Shown in pieces: positions 1-8,570 of a stretch of 64,000 bases of DNA. The stretch is from WLMZ01 sp037139095 (GTDB lineage Bacteria > Actinomycetota > Acidimicrobiia > Acidimicrobiales > Ilumatobacteraceae), in the NCBI GenBank assembly GCA_037139095.1, contig JBAXHD010000005.1, positions 1-64,000 of the forward strand. The letters run 5' to 3'. The notes beneath the pieces were generated by a model that was not told the DNA's origin, ran no database searches, and was given only the letters and a program-made list of their open reading frames with translations. Each line of letters opens with the position of its first letter. Position 1 is the first letter of the stretch. The position numbers were made by a program, and so were the translations under genes.

Positions 1-244
1 CGTGGTCTGCGTGTCCGTGGGTGGCCACTGCCGCCCCGAGCTCGGACAAGTCCGACCCCCGGCCTGACAACACGTCCGCCACGAACGGGAGCTGCGATGG
101 CATACCCAGGTCGACCACGAACGGTTGTCCGTTGCCGCCGTCGTGGATGACGTAGCAGTTGTAGAGCCACTTCGAGATCACGGTGACGCCGATCTCGGGT
201 AACTCCGTGATCACCGGTGCCGGAGCGGATCGTTTGGCACGCAT
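1..244 (-). CDS. Metallo-beta-lactamase fold hydrolase, N-terminal part
   Basis: The first 81 codons of a minus-strand gene are present; the rest lies left of the window. The ATG is at 244. After about 20 residues there is a beta-strand pair typical of this fold (NCYVIHDGGNGQPFVVDLG), and the fragment ends in THGHADH, the zinc-binding HxHxDH signature in its first motif. The family covers glyoxalase II-like thioesterases, lactonases and related zinc hydrolases, so the substrate cannot be named from this fragment. The gene is transcribed away from the tRNA-like element and the ANTAR gene to its right. Confidence 0.8.
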   Translation of the reverse strand, partial: MRAKRSAPAPVITELPEIGVTVISKWLYNCYVIHDGGNGQPFVVDLGMPSQLPFVADVLSGRGSDLSELGAAVATHGHADH

Positions 245-378
245 GGGCTGACCCTATACCTCCGAGGGGGCGGGGGCGGCGGTCTCAGGCTGTGGGTGCC
301 CGAAAGGGGACCGTTGTGTTGAGTGTGCTCGTCCCCGGACGCCGATGCTGGCGGGACAAAGCGTAAAAGTCCTGTATA

Positions 379-428
379 CGCACCCTTCAAAGGTAGCGGC
401 ACGGGTTCGAATCCCGTTGGGGCTGCCA
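379..428 (+). tRNA. tRNA-like 3' half (T arm, acceptor strand, CCA) with a TCA-type loop
   Basis: Positions 401-417 form a perfect T arm (5-bp stem, loop TTCGAAT). It is followed by TGGGGCT, a discriminator G at 425 and an encoded CCA at 426-428. Upstream, CTTCAAA at 385-391 sits between ACC and GGT. This is the anticodon-loop sequence of bacterial Sec tRNA (anticodon TCA). No good 5' acceptor partner is present: the nearest, GTCCCCG at 331, has one mismatch and instead pairs well with GGGGAC at 306-311. No normal D arm was found. It may be a tRNA remnant, an atypical tRNA, or part of another structured RNA. The element ends 6 bases before the stop of the ANTAR gene. Confidence 0.35.
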
Positions 429-434
429 TGGCGC

Positions 435-1172
435 TTACAGCGCTTTGTCGTGTTGCTCTGGGTCTCGGGGCAACCGACCGGTGAGCGTCACTTCTACGGC
501 GATGTCGCGCAGCTTTCGGTTCAGATGCTGAGACGCATCGCGCAACATTGCAAACGCTTGATCGGCGTTGATCGCGCTCGTTGCCATCAGGATGCCTTTT
601 GCCTGTCCGATCACATCGCGTGTCTCTAGGGCGACCGAGAGGTTCTTGCTGATCTCGACCGACCTCCAATACGTCTGGGCGTTGCCGATCGCAGTGGCCA
701 CATATTGCGAAAATCGCTGCACTCGATCGAGGTCGCTGCGATCGAAATGCTCCGAATCCATTCCGTAAATCGTGAGCGAGCCGAACAACGAGTTGTCGCA
801 GATCAACGGCAATGAAAGGGAGTGGGTCACGTCATGCTCAACCGCTGCAGCGGCGAACTCGGGCCATCGTTGAGTCGTTGATGAGATCGGGTCGACGAAC
901 GTGACGCGGCGGTTGCGCAGGGCATCGAGCGCTGGGCCAGCTTGCGAGGCGAGTTGGGCTTGCTCAAGAGCGAACGACGCTGGGCCTTGCACCACAACCA
1001 CCTCTGGCTTGCCCTTGAGAGCCAAGGTGACGGCTGCTTCGTCGTGGCCGACAGGAGCAGCGCAAGCGGCTTGGGCAATTCGCACGAGGGCTCTGTCAAG
1101 GTTGTCGTCTTGGTCCAGTGGGCTACTGAGCGCGATGAAGGATTGGGCGAGGGCGTGGCTCACTTGTGGCAT
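435..1172 (-). CDS. GAF and ANTAR domain antiterminator/regulator
   Basis: This 245-residue protein has a GAF-like sensory domain at about residues 25-165, followed by an ANTAR RNA-binding domain at about 175-232 (ALETRDVIGQAKGILMA, then a helix with QAFAMLRDAS and a final VTLTGRLP). ANTAR proteins bind tandem hairpins in nascent RNA and prevent termination. GAF-ANTAR architecture is common in actinobacteria, where the GAF domain is thought to sense a small ligand or redox state. The gene stands alone between the tRNA-like element and the divergent adk-like gene. No target hairpin pair was recognised next to it. Confidence 0.85.
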   Translation of the reverse strand: MPQVSHALAQSFIALSSPLDQDDNLDRALVRIAQAACAAPVGHDEAAVTLALKGKPEVVVVQGPASFALEQAQLASQAGPALDALRNRRVTFVDPISSTTQRWPEFAAAAVEHDVTHSLSLPLICDNSLFGSLTIYGMDSEHFDRSDLDRVQRFSQYVATAIGNAQTYWRSVEISKNLSVALETRDVIGQAKGILMATSAINADQAFAMLRDASQHLNRKLRDIAVEVTLTGRLPRDPEQHDKAL

Positions 1173-1369
1173 GAAGCCTCGTCTTTCGAAACTGATCTAG
1201 TGGTCCGACGCCAATGACCGTAGTTCTGTTGCAGGCAGTCTGGTCAGGGCCTTTGGGCCAGAATCTTGTGCCGAAATACCTTGTCTCTATTTGCCGAATC
1301 CCTTATGGTGTCATCAAGTGGTTCAGACAGCAGCCACCCGAAACAGGTCTCTATCTGATTGAGGGTGTG

Positions 1370-2059
1370 ATGATGATCGTTCAGGGCCAGGCCAGCAGCG
1401 GAGTGACCGCAGGCAATGAAGCGGTTGCCCAACAAAGCGTGAGTGGCCAAGAGCCGCGTGTTGTGTTTGTGAGCCGACCCGGATCGGGTAAAGGTACGCA
1501 AGGCAAACGATTGGCCGAGCGTCTTGAGGTGCAATACCTTTCGACGGGCGATCTCTTGCGGCGGCACATTGCATCATCTACTGCGCTCGGACGGGCGGTT
1601 GCTCGCGTGGTGAACTCGGGTGGGCTCATACCCACGTTGTTGATGGTGGCAATCGTTGAGGGGTGCGTCGATGCTGGGGGATATGTGCTCGATGGGTTTC
1701 CGCGAACGGTGGATCAGGCCTCGACGCTCTTGGGGCACAGCTGCTTAGCACCGAACCTCGCAGTCGAGTTGCTCGTACCTCCGGAGTTGGCGATGAGTCG
1801 TCTCGCGAGCCGAGGTCGCGTCGATGACACCGCCGCAGTAGTTCGCCAGCGCCTCGCGCTGTACGAGAACGAGACTGCGCCAGTGCTCGACTTGCTCGCC
1901 AGTCGGTCGTTGTTGCGCCGCGTGGATGGCAGTGGTCATCCCGACGAAATTGCGGCGCGGGTGTGGCACGAAGTGCAGCCACTGTGGCAGGCAAGCATCG
2001 CCTCGCCAGCGACAGACAAGTTCGTGTCGTCGCGTCGTTCGGGTCGGGCTGCTGGCTAG
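1370..2059 (+). CDS. Short adenylate kinase paralogue
   Basis: The protein is a nucleoside monophosphate kinase of the adenylate kinase family (ATP + AMP to 2 ADP). The P-loop reads SRPGSGKGTQ, followed by YLSTGDLLRRH (AMP-binding helix), DGFPRTVDQA and RGRVDD. There is no zinc-binding LID insert, so it is a short-type enzyme. Usual P-loops start GPPG or GAPG, so the Ser-Arg here is unusual. An open frame extends back to 1214, but GAGGG at 1361-1365 supports a start at 1370 or 1373, giving about 229 residues with a roughly 25-residue nonconserved leader. The housekeeping adk normally sits beside secY, so this solitary copy is probably a second one. Confidence 0.75.
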   Translation: MMIVQGQASSGVTAGNEAVAQQSVSGQEPRVVFVSRPGSGKGTQGKRLAERLEVQYLSTGDLLRRHIASSTALGRAVARVVNSGGLIPTLLMVAIVEGCVDAGGYVLDGFPRTVDQASTLLGHSCLAPNLAVELLVPPELAMSRLASRGRVDDTAAVVRQRLALYENETAPVLDLLASRSLLRRVDGSGHPDEIAARVWHEVQPLWQASIASPATDKFVSSRRSGRAAG

Positions 2060-2109
2060 TTGCTGAGGCGTTGGCTGATGCCTGCGAGTTGCGGGCTCAA
2101 CGCGTGGAC

Positions 2110-3288
2110 ATGACAGATTGGGGCATGGATTTCGCTCCCGACGAAGATCATCTGGCAATCATCGAGGCCGTCGATTCGACATGCGCTGCGTTCGACGACC
2201 AGTACTGGTCTGAATGCGATATCGAGCACCGTTTCCCTTGGGAGTTTTATCGTGTGATGGCTGAGGGGGGCTGGGTTGGCATTGCTATCCCCGAGGAATA
2301 CGGCGGTGGAGGCCGCGGCATCACCGAAGCAGCGTTGGTGTTGAACCGCGTTGCCGCGTCGGGTGCTGCGATGAACGGTTCCAGTGCGCTGCACCTCACG
2401 ATGTTCGGGCTGAATCCGGTGGTGAAGTTCGGCAACGAGCGGCTCAAGAACACCTTCTTGCCGCGAGCCGCGTCGGGTGATCTGCATGTGGCGTTTGGTG
2501 TTACCGAACCCGACGCTGGCACCGACACCGGGCGCATCACGACTCGCGCTGTTGAAGATGGCGCGGGCGGATGGATCATCAGCGGCCGCAAGATCTGGAC
2601 ATCGAAGGCGCTTGAGTCAGAGGTCGTGCTGCTCTTGGTTCGCACCGATCACGACGACACGAATCGGCTCAATGGATTGAGTTTGTTCTTGGCCGACCTT
2701 GATCCGAAGTATGTAGACATTCGTCCGATCCCGAAGGCCGGCCGCAACGCGGTGGCCTCATGCGAAGTTGCCTACGACGAGTTACCGGTAGAGGGTTGGC
2801 GACTCGTGGGCGAGCGCGGCAGCGGGTTCCAGCACATCTTGCATGGCATCAACCCTGAGCGCATCTTGCTGTCGGCGATGGCTTGCGGCATCGGCGAGGT
2901 AGCAGTGCGACGAGCCGTGCAGTACGCAAATGAGCGCATCGTGTTCGACCGACCCATTGGGGCAAATCAGGCCATCGCCCATCCCTTGGCGAAAGCGCAT
3001 ATGGAGCTTGGTGCGGCGTACCAAATGATGAGGCTCGCTGCGTGGCGCTACGACAACGGGCTCAGTTGTGCCGAAGAGGCCAATACGGCCAAGTATCTGG
3101 CGGCCGAAGCCAGTTACTTTGCAGCCGATCAGGCAGTGCAAACCTTGGGCGGCCTCGGCTATGCCACCGAGTACCACGTTGAGCGCTACTGGCGTGAGGC
3201 TCGGTTGCAGCGGCTTGCGCCGGTGAGCCAAGAGATGACATGCAACTTCATTGCCCAGCATGTGCTGGGGTTGCCCCGCAGTTATTGA
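2110..3288 (+). CDS. Acyl-CoA dehydrogenase
   Basis: FAD-dependent acyl-CoA dehydrogenase of about 392 residues, the usual length. Visible family features are GIAIPEEYGGGG near the N-terminus, AFGVTEPDAGTDT (flavin contact), WTSKA, GFQHILHGINPERI and the C-terminal LGGLGYATEYHVERYWREAR. The enzyme makes a trans-2 double bond in an acyl-CoA and passes electrons to ETF. The chain length cannot be told from sequence. The start may be 2110 (MTDWGMDF) or 2125 (MDFAPDE); the longer open frame overlaps the adk-like gene and is unlikely. It lies 50 bases after that gene and converges on purN with a 7-base overlap. Confidence 0.88.
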   Translation: MTDWGMDFAPDEDHLAIIEAVDSTCAAFDDQYWSECDIEHRFPWEFYRVMAEGGWVGIAIPEEYGGGGRGITEAALVLNRVAASGAAMNGSSALHLTMFGLNPVVKFGNERLKNTFLPRAASGDLHVAFGVTEPDAGTDTGRITTRAVEDGAGGWIISGRKIWTSKALESEVVLLLVRTDHDDTNRLNGLSLFLADLDPKYVDIRPIPKAGRNAVASCEVAYDELPVEGWRLVGERGSGFQHILHGINPERILLSAMACGIGEVAVRRAVQYANERIVFDRPIGANQAIAHPLAKAHMELGAAYQMMRLAAWRYDNGLSCAEEANTAKYLAAEASYFAADQAVQTLGGLGYATEYHVERYWREARLQRLAPVSQEMTCNFIAQHVLGLPRSY

Positions 3289-3899
3289 TTCGGTTTCGTC
3301 GAAGCGTTGGGCTCGTGCTCGTGCGCGAGCTGTTGCATCGCTTGCACTAACAGCACGTGTTCGGCTTCGTGAACGCGAGCCTCGAGCGTTTCGAGCGAAT
3401 CGAGAGGGGTGATTGGCACCTCGACACTGGCGATGACATCGCCCTCATCGACACGTTCGTCAGGAACGTAATGCACCATCACGCCCGTGCGAGCCAAGCC
3501 TGATTGCTGGTGCTCGGCGTGGGCGCGCTGGATGGCATGAGTGCCGGGGAACTCGCCGGGCAACGCTGGATGCAGGTTGATCACTTGGTGCGGGAATGCC
3601 GACAAAAACGACATGGTGAGGATTCGCATCCATCCGGCAAGCACTACGAAGTGCGGGTGAAACGCAACCACGGCGTCGGCGAGGCGAGTGTCGTATTGCT
3701 CGCGGGTTTCGCCAGCAAGCTTGGTGATCGATAACGATGGCACGCCACTGCGAGCGGCACGGGTGTGGGCGAATGCATCGGCGTTGTTGGAGACAACGGC
3801 AACGATGTTTACGTTGAGCCGACCATCAGCCGATGCGTCGAGCAGAGCCTGGAGATTACTGCCGTTGCCCGACGCCAGCACCACGATGCGCGCGGTCAC
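3282..3899 (-). CDS. purN: Phosphoribosylglycinamide formyltransferase (GART)
   Basis: This is the third purine step, transferring formyl from 10-formyl-THF to GAR. The protein has 205 residues, close to the usual length. It starts TARIVVLASGNGSNLQALLD and contains VINLHPALPGEFPGTHAI, which holds the catalytic His, then GVMVHYVPDERVDEGDVI with the catalytic Asp. The GTG start at 3899 overlaps the purDM stop in a GTGA tetranucleotide, so translation is probably coupled. A longer open frame in this phase runs back to 4535, but that is only a shadow of purM. This is the last gene of the purine operon. Confidence 0.95.
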   Translation of the reverse strand: MTARIVVLASGNGSNLQALLDASADGRLNVNIVAVVSNNADAFAHTRAARSGVPSLSITKLAGETREQYDTRLADAVVAFHPHFVVLAGWMRILTMSFLSAFPHQVINLHPALPGEFPGTHAIQRAHAEHQQSGLARTGVMVHYVPDERVDEGDVIASVEVPITPLDSLETLEARVHEAEHVLLVQAMQQLAHEHEPNASTKPNQ

Positions 3900-6148
3900 C
3901 CGAGCTGCACCCGCTTGGTACCCGCGACGATTGAGCCGATGATGTAGGTGGGCTCTGGAATGGCGGCCTGAAGTTCGGCGACGCGAGCAGCATCGACCAC
4001 GATGACCATGCCGACACCCATGTTGAGTGTGCGGTACAGCTCGTCGGTGCCGAGTCCGGTTGCTACCTCGGAGACGAGCTGAAACAGAGGTGGCATCGGC
4101 CATGAGCCAAGCGTGATAGCGGCATCGCAGTGCGATGGCAAGATGCGCGGCACGTTGTCGATGAGGCCGCCACCGGTGATGTGCGCGAGGCCCTTGATGA
4201 GCCCGTGATCTTCGAGGGCTGCTCGCAGTGAGTTGAGGTAGCTGCGATGTGGAACCAGCAAGGCATCGCCGATGGGACGGTCGAGCGGTTCGGGCTGTGC
4301 GTCGAGGGGCAACCAGTCGAAGAGCTTGCGCAGCAGCGAGTATCCGTTGGTGTGCGGGCCGCTCGAGCCCATGCCTAACAGCACATCGCCGGGAGCGATG
4401 GTGGACAACGGCAGTAGGCGATCGCGCTCGACGACACCAACGAGTGTGCCGGCCACGTCGAAGGCACCGGGCATGTACACGCCAGGCATCTCGGCGGTTT
4501 CGCCGCCAAGCAGCACGCAGCCAGACGCTGCGCAAGCGACGGACATGCCGTTGACCACTGCAGCTACTTGTTCGGCTCGAATAACGGACGACGCAAAGTA
4601 GTCGAGGAAGAACAACGGACGTGCTCCCTGCACGAGCACGTCGTTGATGCAGTGGTTCACGATGTCTTGGCCGGGCACGTCGTAACGGCCAGCGCGTGCT
4701 GCCAGCTCGACCTTGGTGCCGACACCATCGGTGGACGCCACCAGCACCGGATGCTGCATACCCATGATCTCGCTGAGATCGAACGTGCCGCCGAAGGCTC
4801 CGATGCCGCCGAGCACCGAGTTGGTGTGTGTCTTTTCGACGCTGTCTTTGAGCTGATCGACGGCGCGGGTGCCTTCGTCGATGTCGACGCCGGCGGCGGC
4901 GTATGACGACAGCGTTGCGCCGTGAGCGCGCCAGCCGATGTCTCGGCGATAGCGACTGCCAGCGGGCGCAACGATGTCGGCAAGGTCGTAGGCGGCGGTA
5001 CGGGCTTGGGCGAGCGTGGGGGCAATACCGACGGCGGTGTATTCGCGCCCGCCCGCGTTTCCGCGAAACAGCAGCTGCTGGTCGGTGTCGTAAACGTCGC
5101 CCCTCAGCGCGCCCAGCGCTGGGCCACTTGATGGGTAGTTAGGGGCAGCGATGACAACGCCGAGGGCCGCTGCATCGCGAATAGCGATTGGCGTTGCGGC
5201 GAGTTGGCCGCTGCAACACGCAAGCATGATCTCGACAAGATCGGTCTCGATGAGCGGGATGAGAACTTGGGCCTCAGGGTCGCCGAAGCGACAGTTGAAC
5301 TCGAGCAGCTTTGGTCCGTCGGCAGTGAGCATCAAACCGGCGTAGAGCATGCCGACGAACGGCGTGCCGTTGGCGCGCATGTGGTCGACGACGGGCTGGA
5401 TGAACTGTGCCGTGAGTGCGTTGAGGTCGTATGGCACGGGGGCTGGTGCGAATGCGCCCATGCCGCCGGTGTTGGGTCCGGTGTCGCCTTCGCCGAGGCG
5501 CTTGTGGTCTTGGGCGAAGGGCAGCGGGCGAGCGGTGAAGCCATCGCAGAAGGCGAGCAACGAACATTCGGGGCCGCGTAGCCGTTGCTCAAGCACCACC
5601 GGGCCGGTGGTGAAGAACGAACGAATGGTGGCCTCGCACGTTTCGTCGTCGAGTGGCACCACCACGCCTTTGCCGCCAGCGAGGCCGGCTTGCTTGACGA
5701 CAATCTTGTCGCCGAGAGAGCGCCACCAGCTGATTGCCGCGGGGAGTTCGGCGTGCGACTCGAATGCTGCCCACGCCGGCGACGGCAACTGCAAGATAGA
5801 GGCGACTTGTCGGGTGAACGATTTCGACCACTCGAGCTGTGCAGCGGCACGCGATGGGCCGAACACATCGATGCCTGCGGCCGCCAGTTTGTCGGCGAGG
5901 CCAGCCGCCAAGGCAACTTCGGGGCCGATGATGACGAGTGCGATGTTGCGCTCGACAGCAAATGCCGTGAGCGCATCAACATCGTGCGCTGCAATATCCA
6001 CGCGCTCGCCAGGAGTGGAGTCGTTGCCGGGGGCAACGAACAACTTGGCGCACAACGACGAGCGGTGAACCGCCCAAGCGAGCGTGTGCTCGCGGGTCCC
6101 GCCGCCAACAATGAGAATGTCGAGAGGTGCAACCGAAGATCGGCTCAC
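3896..6148 (-). CDS. purD-purM: Fused GAR synthetase - AIR synthetase (PurD-PurM)
   Basis: One uninterrupted 750-codon frame encodes two enzymes. Residues 1 to about 415 are PurD, an ATP-grasp GAR synthetase (ILIVGGGTREH, AGLAGGKGVVV, LLEFNCRFGDPEAQV). Residues from about 416 to the end are PurM, AIR synthetase (KTHTNSVLGGIGAFGG, VASTDGVGTK, GCVLLGGETAEMPGVY, GSSGPHTNGYSLLRKL, HITGGGL). No stop or start-plus-SD separates them. The GTG start at 6148 overlaps the purF stop (GTGA), and the end overlaps purN in the same way. With purN adjacent, the order D-M-N equals the domain order of the eukaryotic trifunctional GARS-AIRS-GART protein. Confidence 0.93.
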   Translation of the reverse strand: MSRSSVAPLDILIVGGGTREHTLAWAVHRSSLCAKLFVAPGNDSTPGERVDIAAHDVDALTAFAVERNIALVIIGPEVALAAGLADKLAAAGIDVFGPSRAAAQLEWSKSFTRQVASILQLPSPAWAAFESHAELPAAISWWRSLGDKIVVKQAGLAGGKGVVVPLDDETCEATIRSFFTTGPVVLEQRLRGPECSLLAFCDGFTARPLPFAQDHKRLGEGDTGPNTGGMGAFAPAPVPYDLNALTAQFIQPVVDHMRANGTPFVGMLYAGLMLTADGPKLLEFNCRFGDPEAQVLIPLIETDLVEIMLACCSGQLAATPIAIRDAAALGVVIAAPNYPSSGPALGALRGDVYDTDQQLLFRGNAGGREYTAVGIAPTLAQARTAAYDLADIVAPAGSRYRRDIGWRAHGATLSSYAAAGVDIDEGTRAVDQLKDSVEKTHTNSVLGGIGAFGGTFDLSEIMGMQHPVLVASTDGVGTKVELAARAGRYDVPGQDIVNHCINDVLVQGARPLFFLDYFASSVIRAEQVAAVVNGMSVACAASGCVLLGGETAEMPGVYMPGAFDVAGTLVGVVERDRLLPLSTIAPGDVLLGMGSSGPHTNGYSLLRKLFDWLPLDAQPEPLDRPIGDALLVPHRSYLNSLRAALEDHGLIKGLAHITGGGLIDNVPRILPSHCDAAITLGSWPMPPLFQLVSEVATGLGTDELYRTLNMGVGMVIVVDAARVAELQAAIPEPTYIIGSIVAGTKRVQLG

Positions 6149-7620
6149 GCAAGCACGCCTTCGAACTTGAGCTTGCCGCGGGTCTCGCCGATGTTGATTG
6201 GGTAGCTGCCGGTGAAGCAGGCGTTGCAATAACCCGAGTCACGGTCGATGGCTCGCATCATGCGGTCGAGCGACAAGAAGGCCAATGAGTCGGCGCCGAT
6301 GTGAGCGCGTATCTCCTCGACCGTTCGTTTGGCAGCGATGAGTTCGTCTTCGTGGCCCATGTCGACACCGAAGTGGCAAGCGTGCGTGATGGGCGGACAT
6401 GTGATGCGCATGTGTACCTCGCTGGCGCCAGCCTCGCGAAGCAGCGCAACGAGTGGCCCGGCGGTGGTGCCACGAACGAGCGAGTCGTCGATGAGCACAA
6501 CGCGCTGCCCCGCCAAGTTGGCGCCAAGTGCATTGAATTTCATGGCGACACCGCGCTCGCGCATTGCCTGCGTTGGCTCGATGAACGTGCGTCCGATGTA
6601 GCGGTTCTTGATGAGGCCGTCGTTGTAGGGAATGCCGCTGCGCCGTGAGTAACCAATGGCGGCCGGGATCGACGAGTCGGGAACGGGCACCACCACATCG
6701 GCTTCGGCACCCCATTCGTCGGCGAGTTCTTCGCCCAGACGTTGGCGAACTTGGTGCACGTTGCGGTCGTCCCATTCGCTATCGGGACGGCTGAAGTAGA
6801 CAAACTCAAACGAACACAGGGCGCTCTTCACGGCGGGGGCAACTGCTTGGCGGCGGTGCATCTCGGCGCCCATCAGGGTGACGATTTCGCCGGGCTGCAC
6901 TTCGCTGATCTCGACGCAACCCAACGTGGTGAGCGCGCATGTCTCGGAGGCAACTGCGAAGCCGCCACGGGGTAGGCGACCAACCGACAGCGGCCGGAAT
7001 CCCCACGGATCGCGAACCGCAAGCACGCGATCGTTGGCCAAGATGACCATCGAGTAAGCGCCCTTCCATGCGGGCATCGTGCGCTCGATACGTTCTTCCC
7101 ACGTGCGACCGCCCGCTGCGGCGAGCATGAGCGTGAAGACTTCGGTGTCGCTGGTGGCGGTGAGTCCGAATCCTCGCCCCAAGAGTTCGTCGCGAAGGTC
7201 GCCGGCGTTGACGAGGTTGCCGTTATGCGCAACTGCGAGCGTGCCGTGCATTGTCTCGACCAAGAACGGCTGAATGTTGCGCAGGCTCGAGCTGCCAGTG
7301 GTGCTGTAGCGGGTGTGGCCAATGGCGTGGTAGCCGGCGAGTGGGGCAAGAGCCTCGGGGGTGAACACGGTGGAAACCAAGCCAGCATCTTTGTGAACGC
7401 GAGCGCGTTGTCCGTCGCTCACAGCAATGCCTGCTGCTTCTTGGCCGCGGTGCTGCAGAGCGAACAATCCAAAGAACGCGAGTTGCGCAACGCCCTCGCC
7501 GTGAGGCGTGGAGATGCCGAGGACACCACATTCGTCTTTGGGTGAGTCGTCGTCGAGGGAACCGGCGTTGGGCGAACCGGCGCCGATCTCGATGTCGAGG
7601 CTGTTGGTCACGTTGTTCAT
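6145..7620 (-). CDS. purF: Amidophosphoribosyltransferase
   Basis: First committed purine step: PRPP plus glutamine to phosphoribosylamine. The 491-residue protein has a roughly 30-residue propeptide ahead of DECGVLGI, whose Cys becomes the N-terminal nucleophile after cleavage. The glutamine amidotransferase part includes QHRGQEAAGIAV and IGHTRYSTTG. The phosphoribosyltransferase part has the PRPP loop VVLIDDSLVRGTTAG. Cys residues in THACHFG and CNACFTG fit the iron-sulfur cluster of the Bacillus-type enzyme. It starts at an ATGA overlap with the purC stop. Confidence 0.96.
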   Translation of the reverse strand: MNNVTNSLDIEIGAGSPNAGSLDDDSPKDECGVLGISTPHGEGVAQLAFFGLFALQHRGQEAAGIAVSDGQRARVHKDAGLVSTVFTPEALAPLAGYHAIGHTRYSTTGSSSLRNIQPFLVETMHGTLAVAHNGNLVNAGDLRDELLGRGFGLTATSDTEVFTLMLAAAGGRTWEERIERTMPAWKGAYSMVILANDRVLAVRDPWGFRPLSVGRLPRGGFAVASETCALTTLGCVEISEVQPGEIVTLMGAEMHRRQAVAPAVKSALCSFEFVYFSRPDSEWDDRNVHQVRQRLGEELADEWGAEADVVVPVPDSSIPAAIGYSRRSGIPYNDGLIKNRYIGRTFIEPTQAMRERGVAMKFNALGANLAGQRVVLIDDSLVRGTTAGPLVALLREAGASEVHMRITCPPITHACHFGVDMGHEDELIAAKRTVEEIRAHIGADSLAFLSLDRMMRAIDRDSGYCNACFTGSYPINIGETRGKLKFEGVLA

Positions 7621-8570
7621 AGGACTCCTGCTCGGTGAAGCGCCTCATTGAGCCGTGGCTCGACGGGGTAGCTACCCGGTTGAAACGGACGGCATGTGAG
7701 CCGTTCGAAAGCGTTGATGTAGCGAGCGCTTGTTTCGGCGCTCACTTCGGGGCCGAGGTCGGGCGACGGGCCGTTGCCGTCGTAGCCGGCAGCAATGAGG
7801 GCTCGGCGAATTGGTTCTTTGTCGAGGCTCTCGGGGTCTTCGTTGCGTGCCAAACGCTCGTCGTAGGTTGCTGCAACCCACAGCCTTGACGAGTCGGGGG
7901 TATGCATCTCGTCGATGAGGATGAGCGTGCCGTCGGGGTTGATTCCGAACTCGTACTTGGTGTCGGCGAGGATGAGTCCGGCGTTTGCAGCAATCTGTTG
8001 GCCACGTTTAAACAGGCTGAGAGCAGCGGCCTCGACCTGGGCCCAGATTTCGGCTGATACGTGAGCGTCGCTCACGACCTCGGCACATGAGATGGGTTCG
8101 TCGTGAGCGCCAGCGTGTGCCTTTGTAGTGGGCGTGATGAGTGGCGTGGCGAGTTGCTGATGCTGGCGCAGACCATCGGGGAATCGGTAGCCGTAGATGG
8201 TGCGCTCGCCTTGGTTGTAGCGATGCCACAGCGCTGTAGACGTGACGCCGGTGATGTGGCCGCGAACAACTACTTCGATCGGTAGGGGCGATGCCTCGAC
8301 GCCGATGGTGGCGTTGGGATCGGGAACGCCCAACACATGGTTGGGAATGATGTCGGCCGTGTTCGCGAACCACCATGCAGCGAGCTCGTTGAGTACCTGA
8401 CCTTTATAGGGAACAGCGGCGACCACGCGGTCGAACGCCGAGAGGCGATCAGTGGTGATGAAGAGTCGCTCGTGGTCGGGCAATGCATACGAGATGCGCA
8501 CCTTGCCTACGCGGCGGTCGGTGAGATCGAGATCGATGTCGGTGAACGGCGCGGGCAGTGGGGAGTTCAT
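7617..8570 (-). CDS. purC: SAICAR synthase
   Basis: Converts CAIR plus aspartate to SAICAR with ATP. The 317-residue protein is the longer type found in actinobacteria and yeast. Motifs include KVRISYALPDHERLFITTDRLSAFD at the N-terminus (the phosphate-binding start), then VEVVVRGHITG, YKGQVLNELAAWWF and LADTKYEFGINPDGTLILIDE. The start at 8570 (MNSPLPAPF) is set by the purQ stop, which shares one base. A longer open frame back to 8822 reads through purQ and is rejected. The end overlaps purF by ATGA. Confidence 0.95.
   Translation of the reverse strand: MNSPLPAPFTDIDLDLTDRRVGKVRISYALPDHERLFITTDRLSAFDRVVAAVPYKGQVLNELAAWWFANTADIIPNHVLGVPDPNATIGVEASPLPIEVVVRGHITGVTSTALWHRYNQGERTIYGYRFPDGLRQHQQLATPLITPTTKAHAGAHDEPISCAEVVSDAHVSAEIWAQVEAAALSLFKRGQQIAANAGLILADTKYEFGINPDGTLILIDEMHTPDSSRLWVAATYDERLARNEDPESLDKEPIRRALIAAGYDGNGPSPDLGPEVSAETSARYINAFERLTCRPFQPGSYPVEPRLNEALHRAGVL

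Noticed and set aside
331..428. A complete tRNA gene
   Set aside because: The only candidate 5' acceptor strand (GTCCCCG at 331) has a mismatch, no D arm with a GG-containing loop was found, and the space after the TCA-type loop is too short for the long variable arm of a Sec tRNA.
3900..4535. N-terminal extension of purN
   Set aside because: It is a shifted reading of the purM coding region. The GTG at 3899 in a GTGA overlap gives a normal-length PurN.
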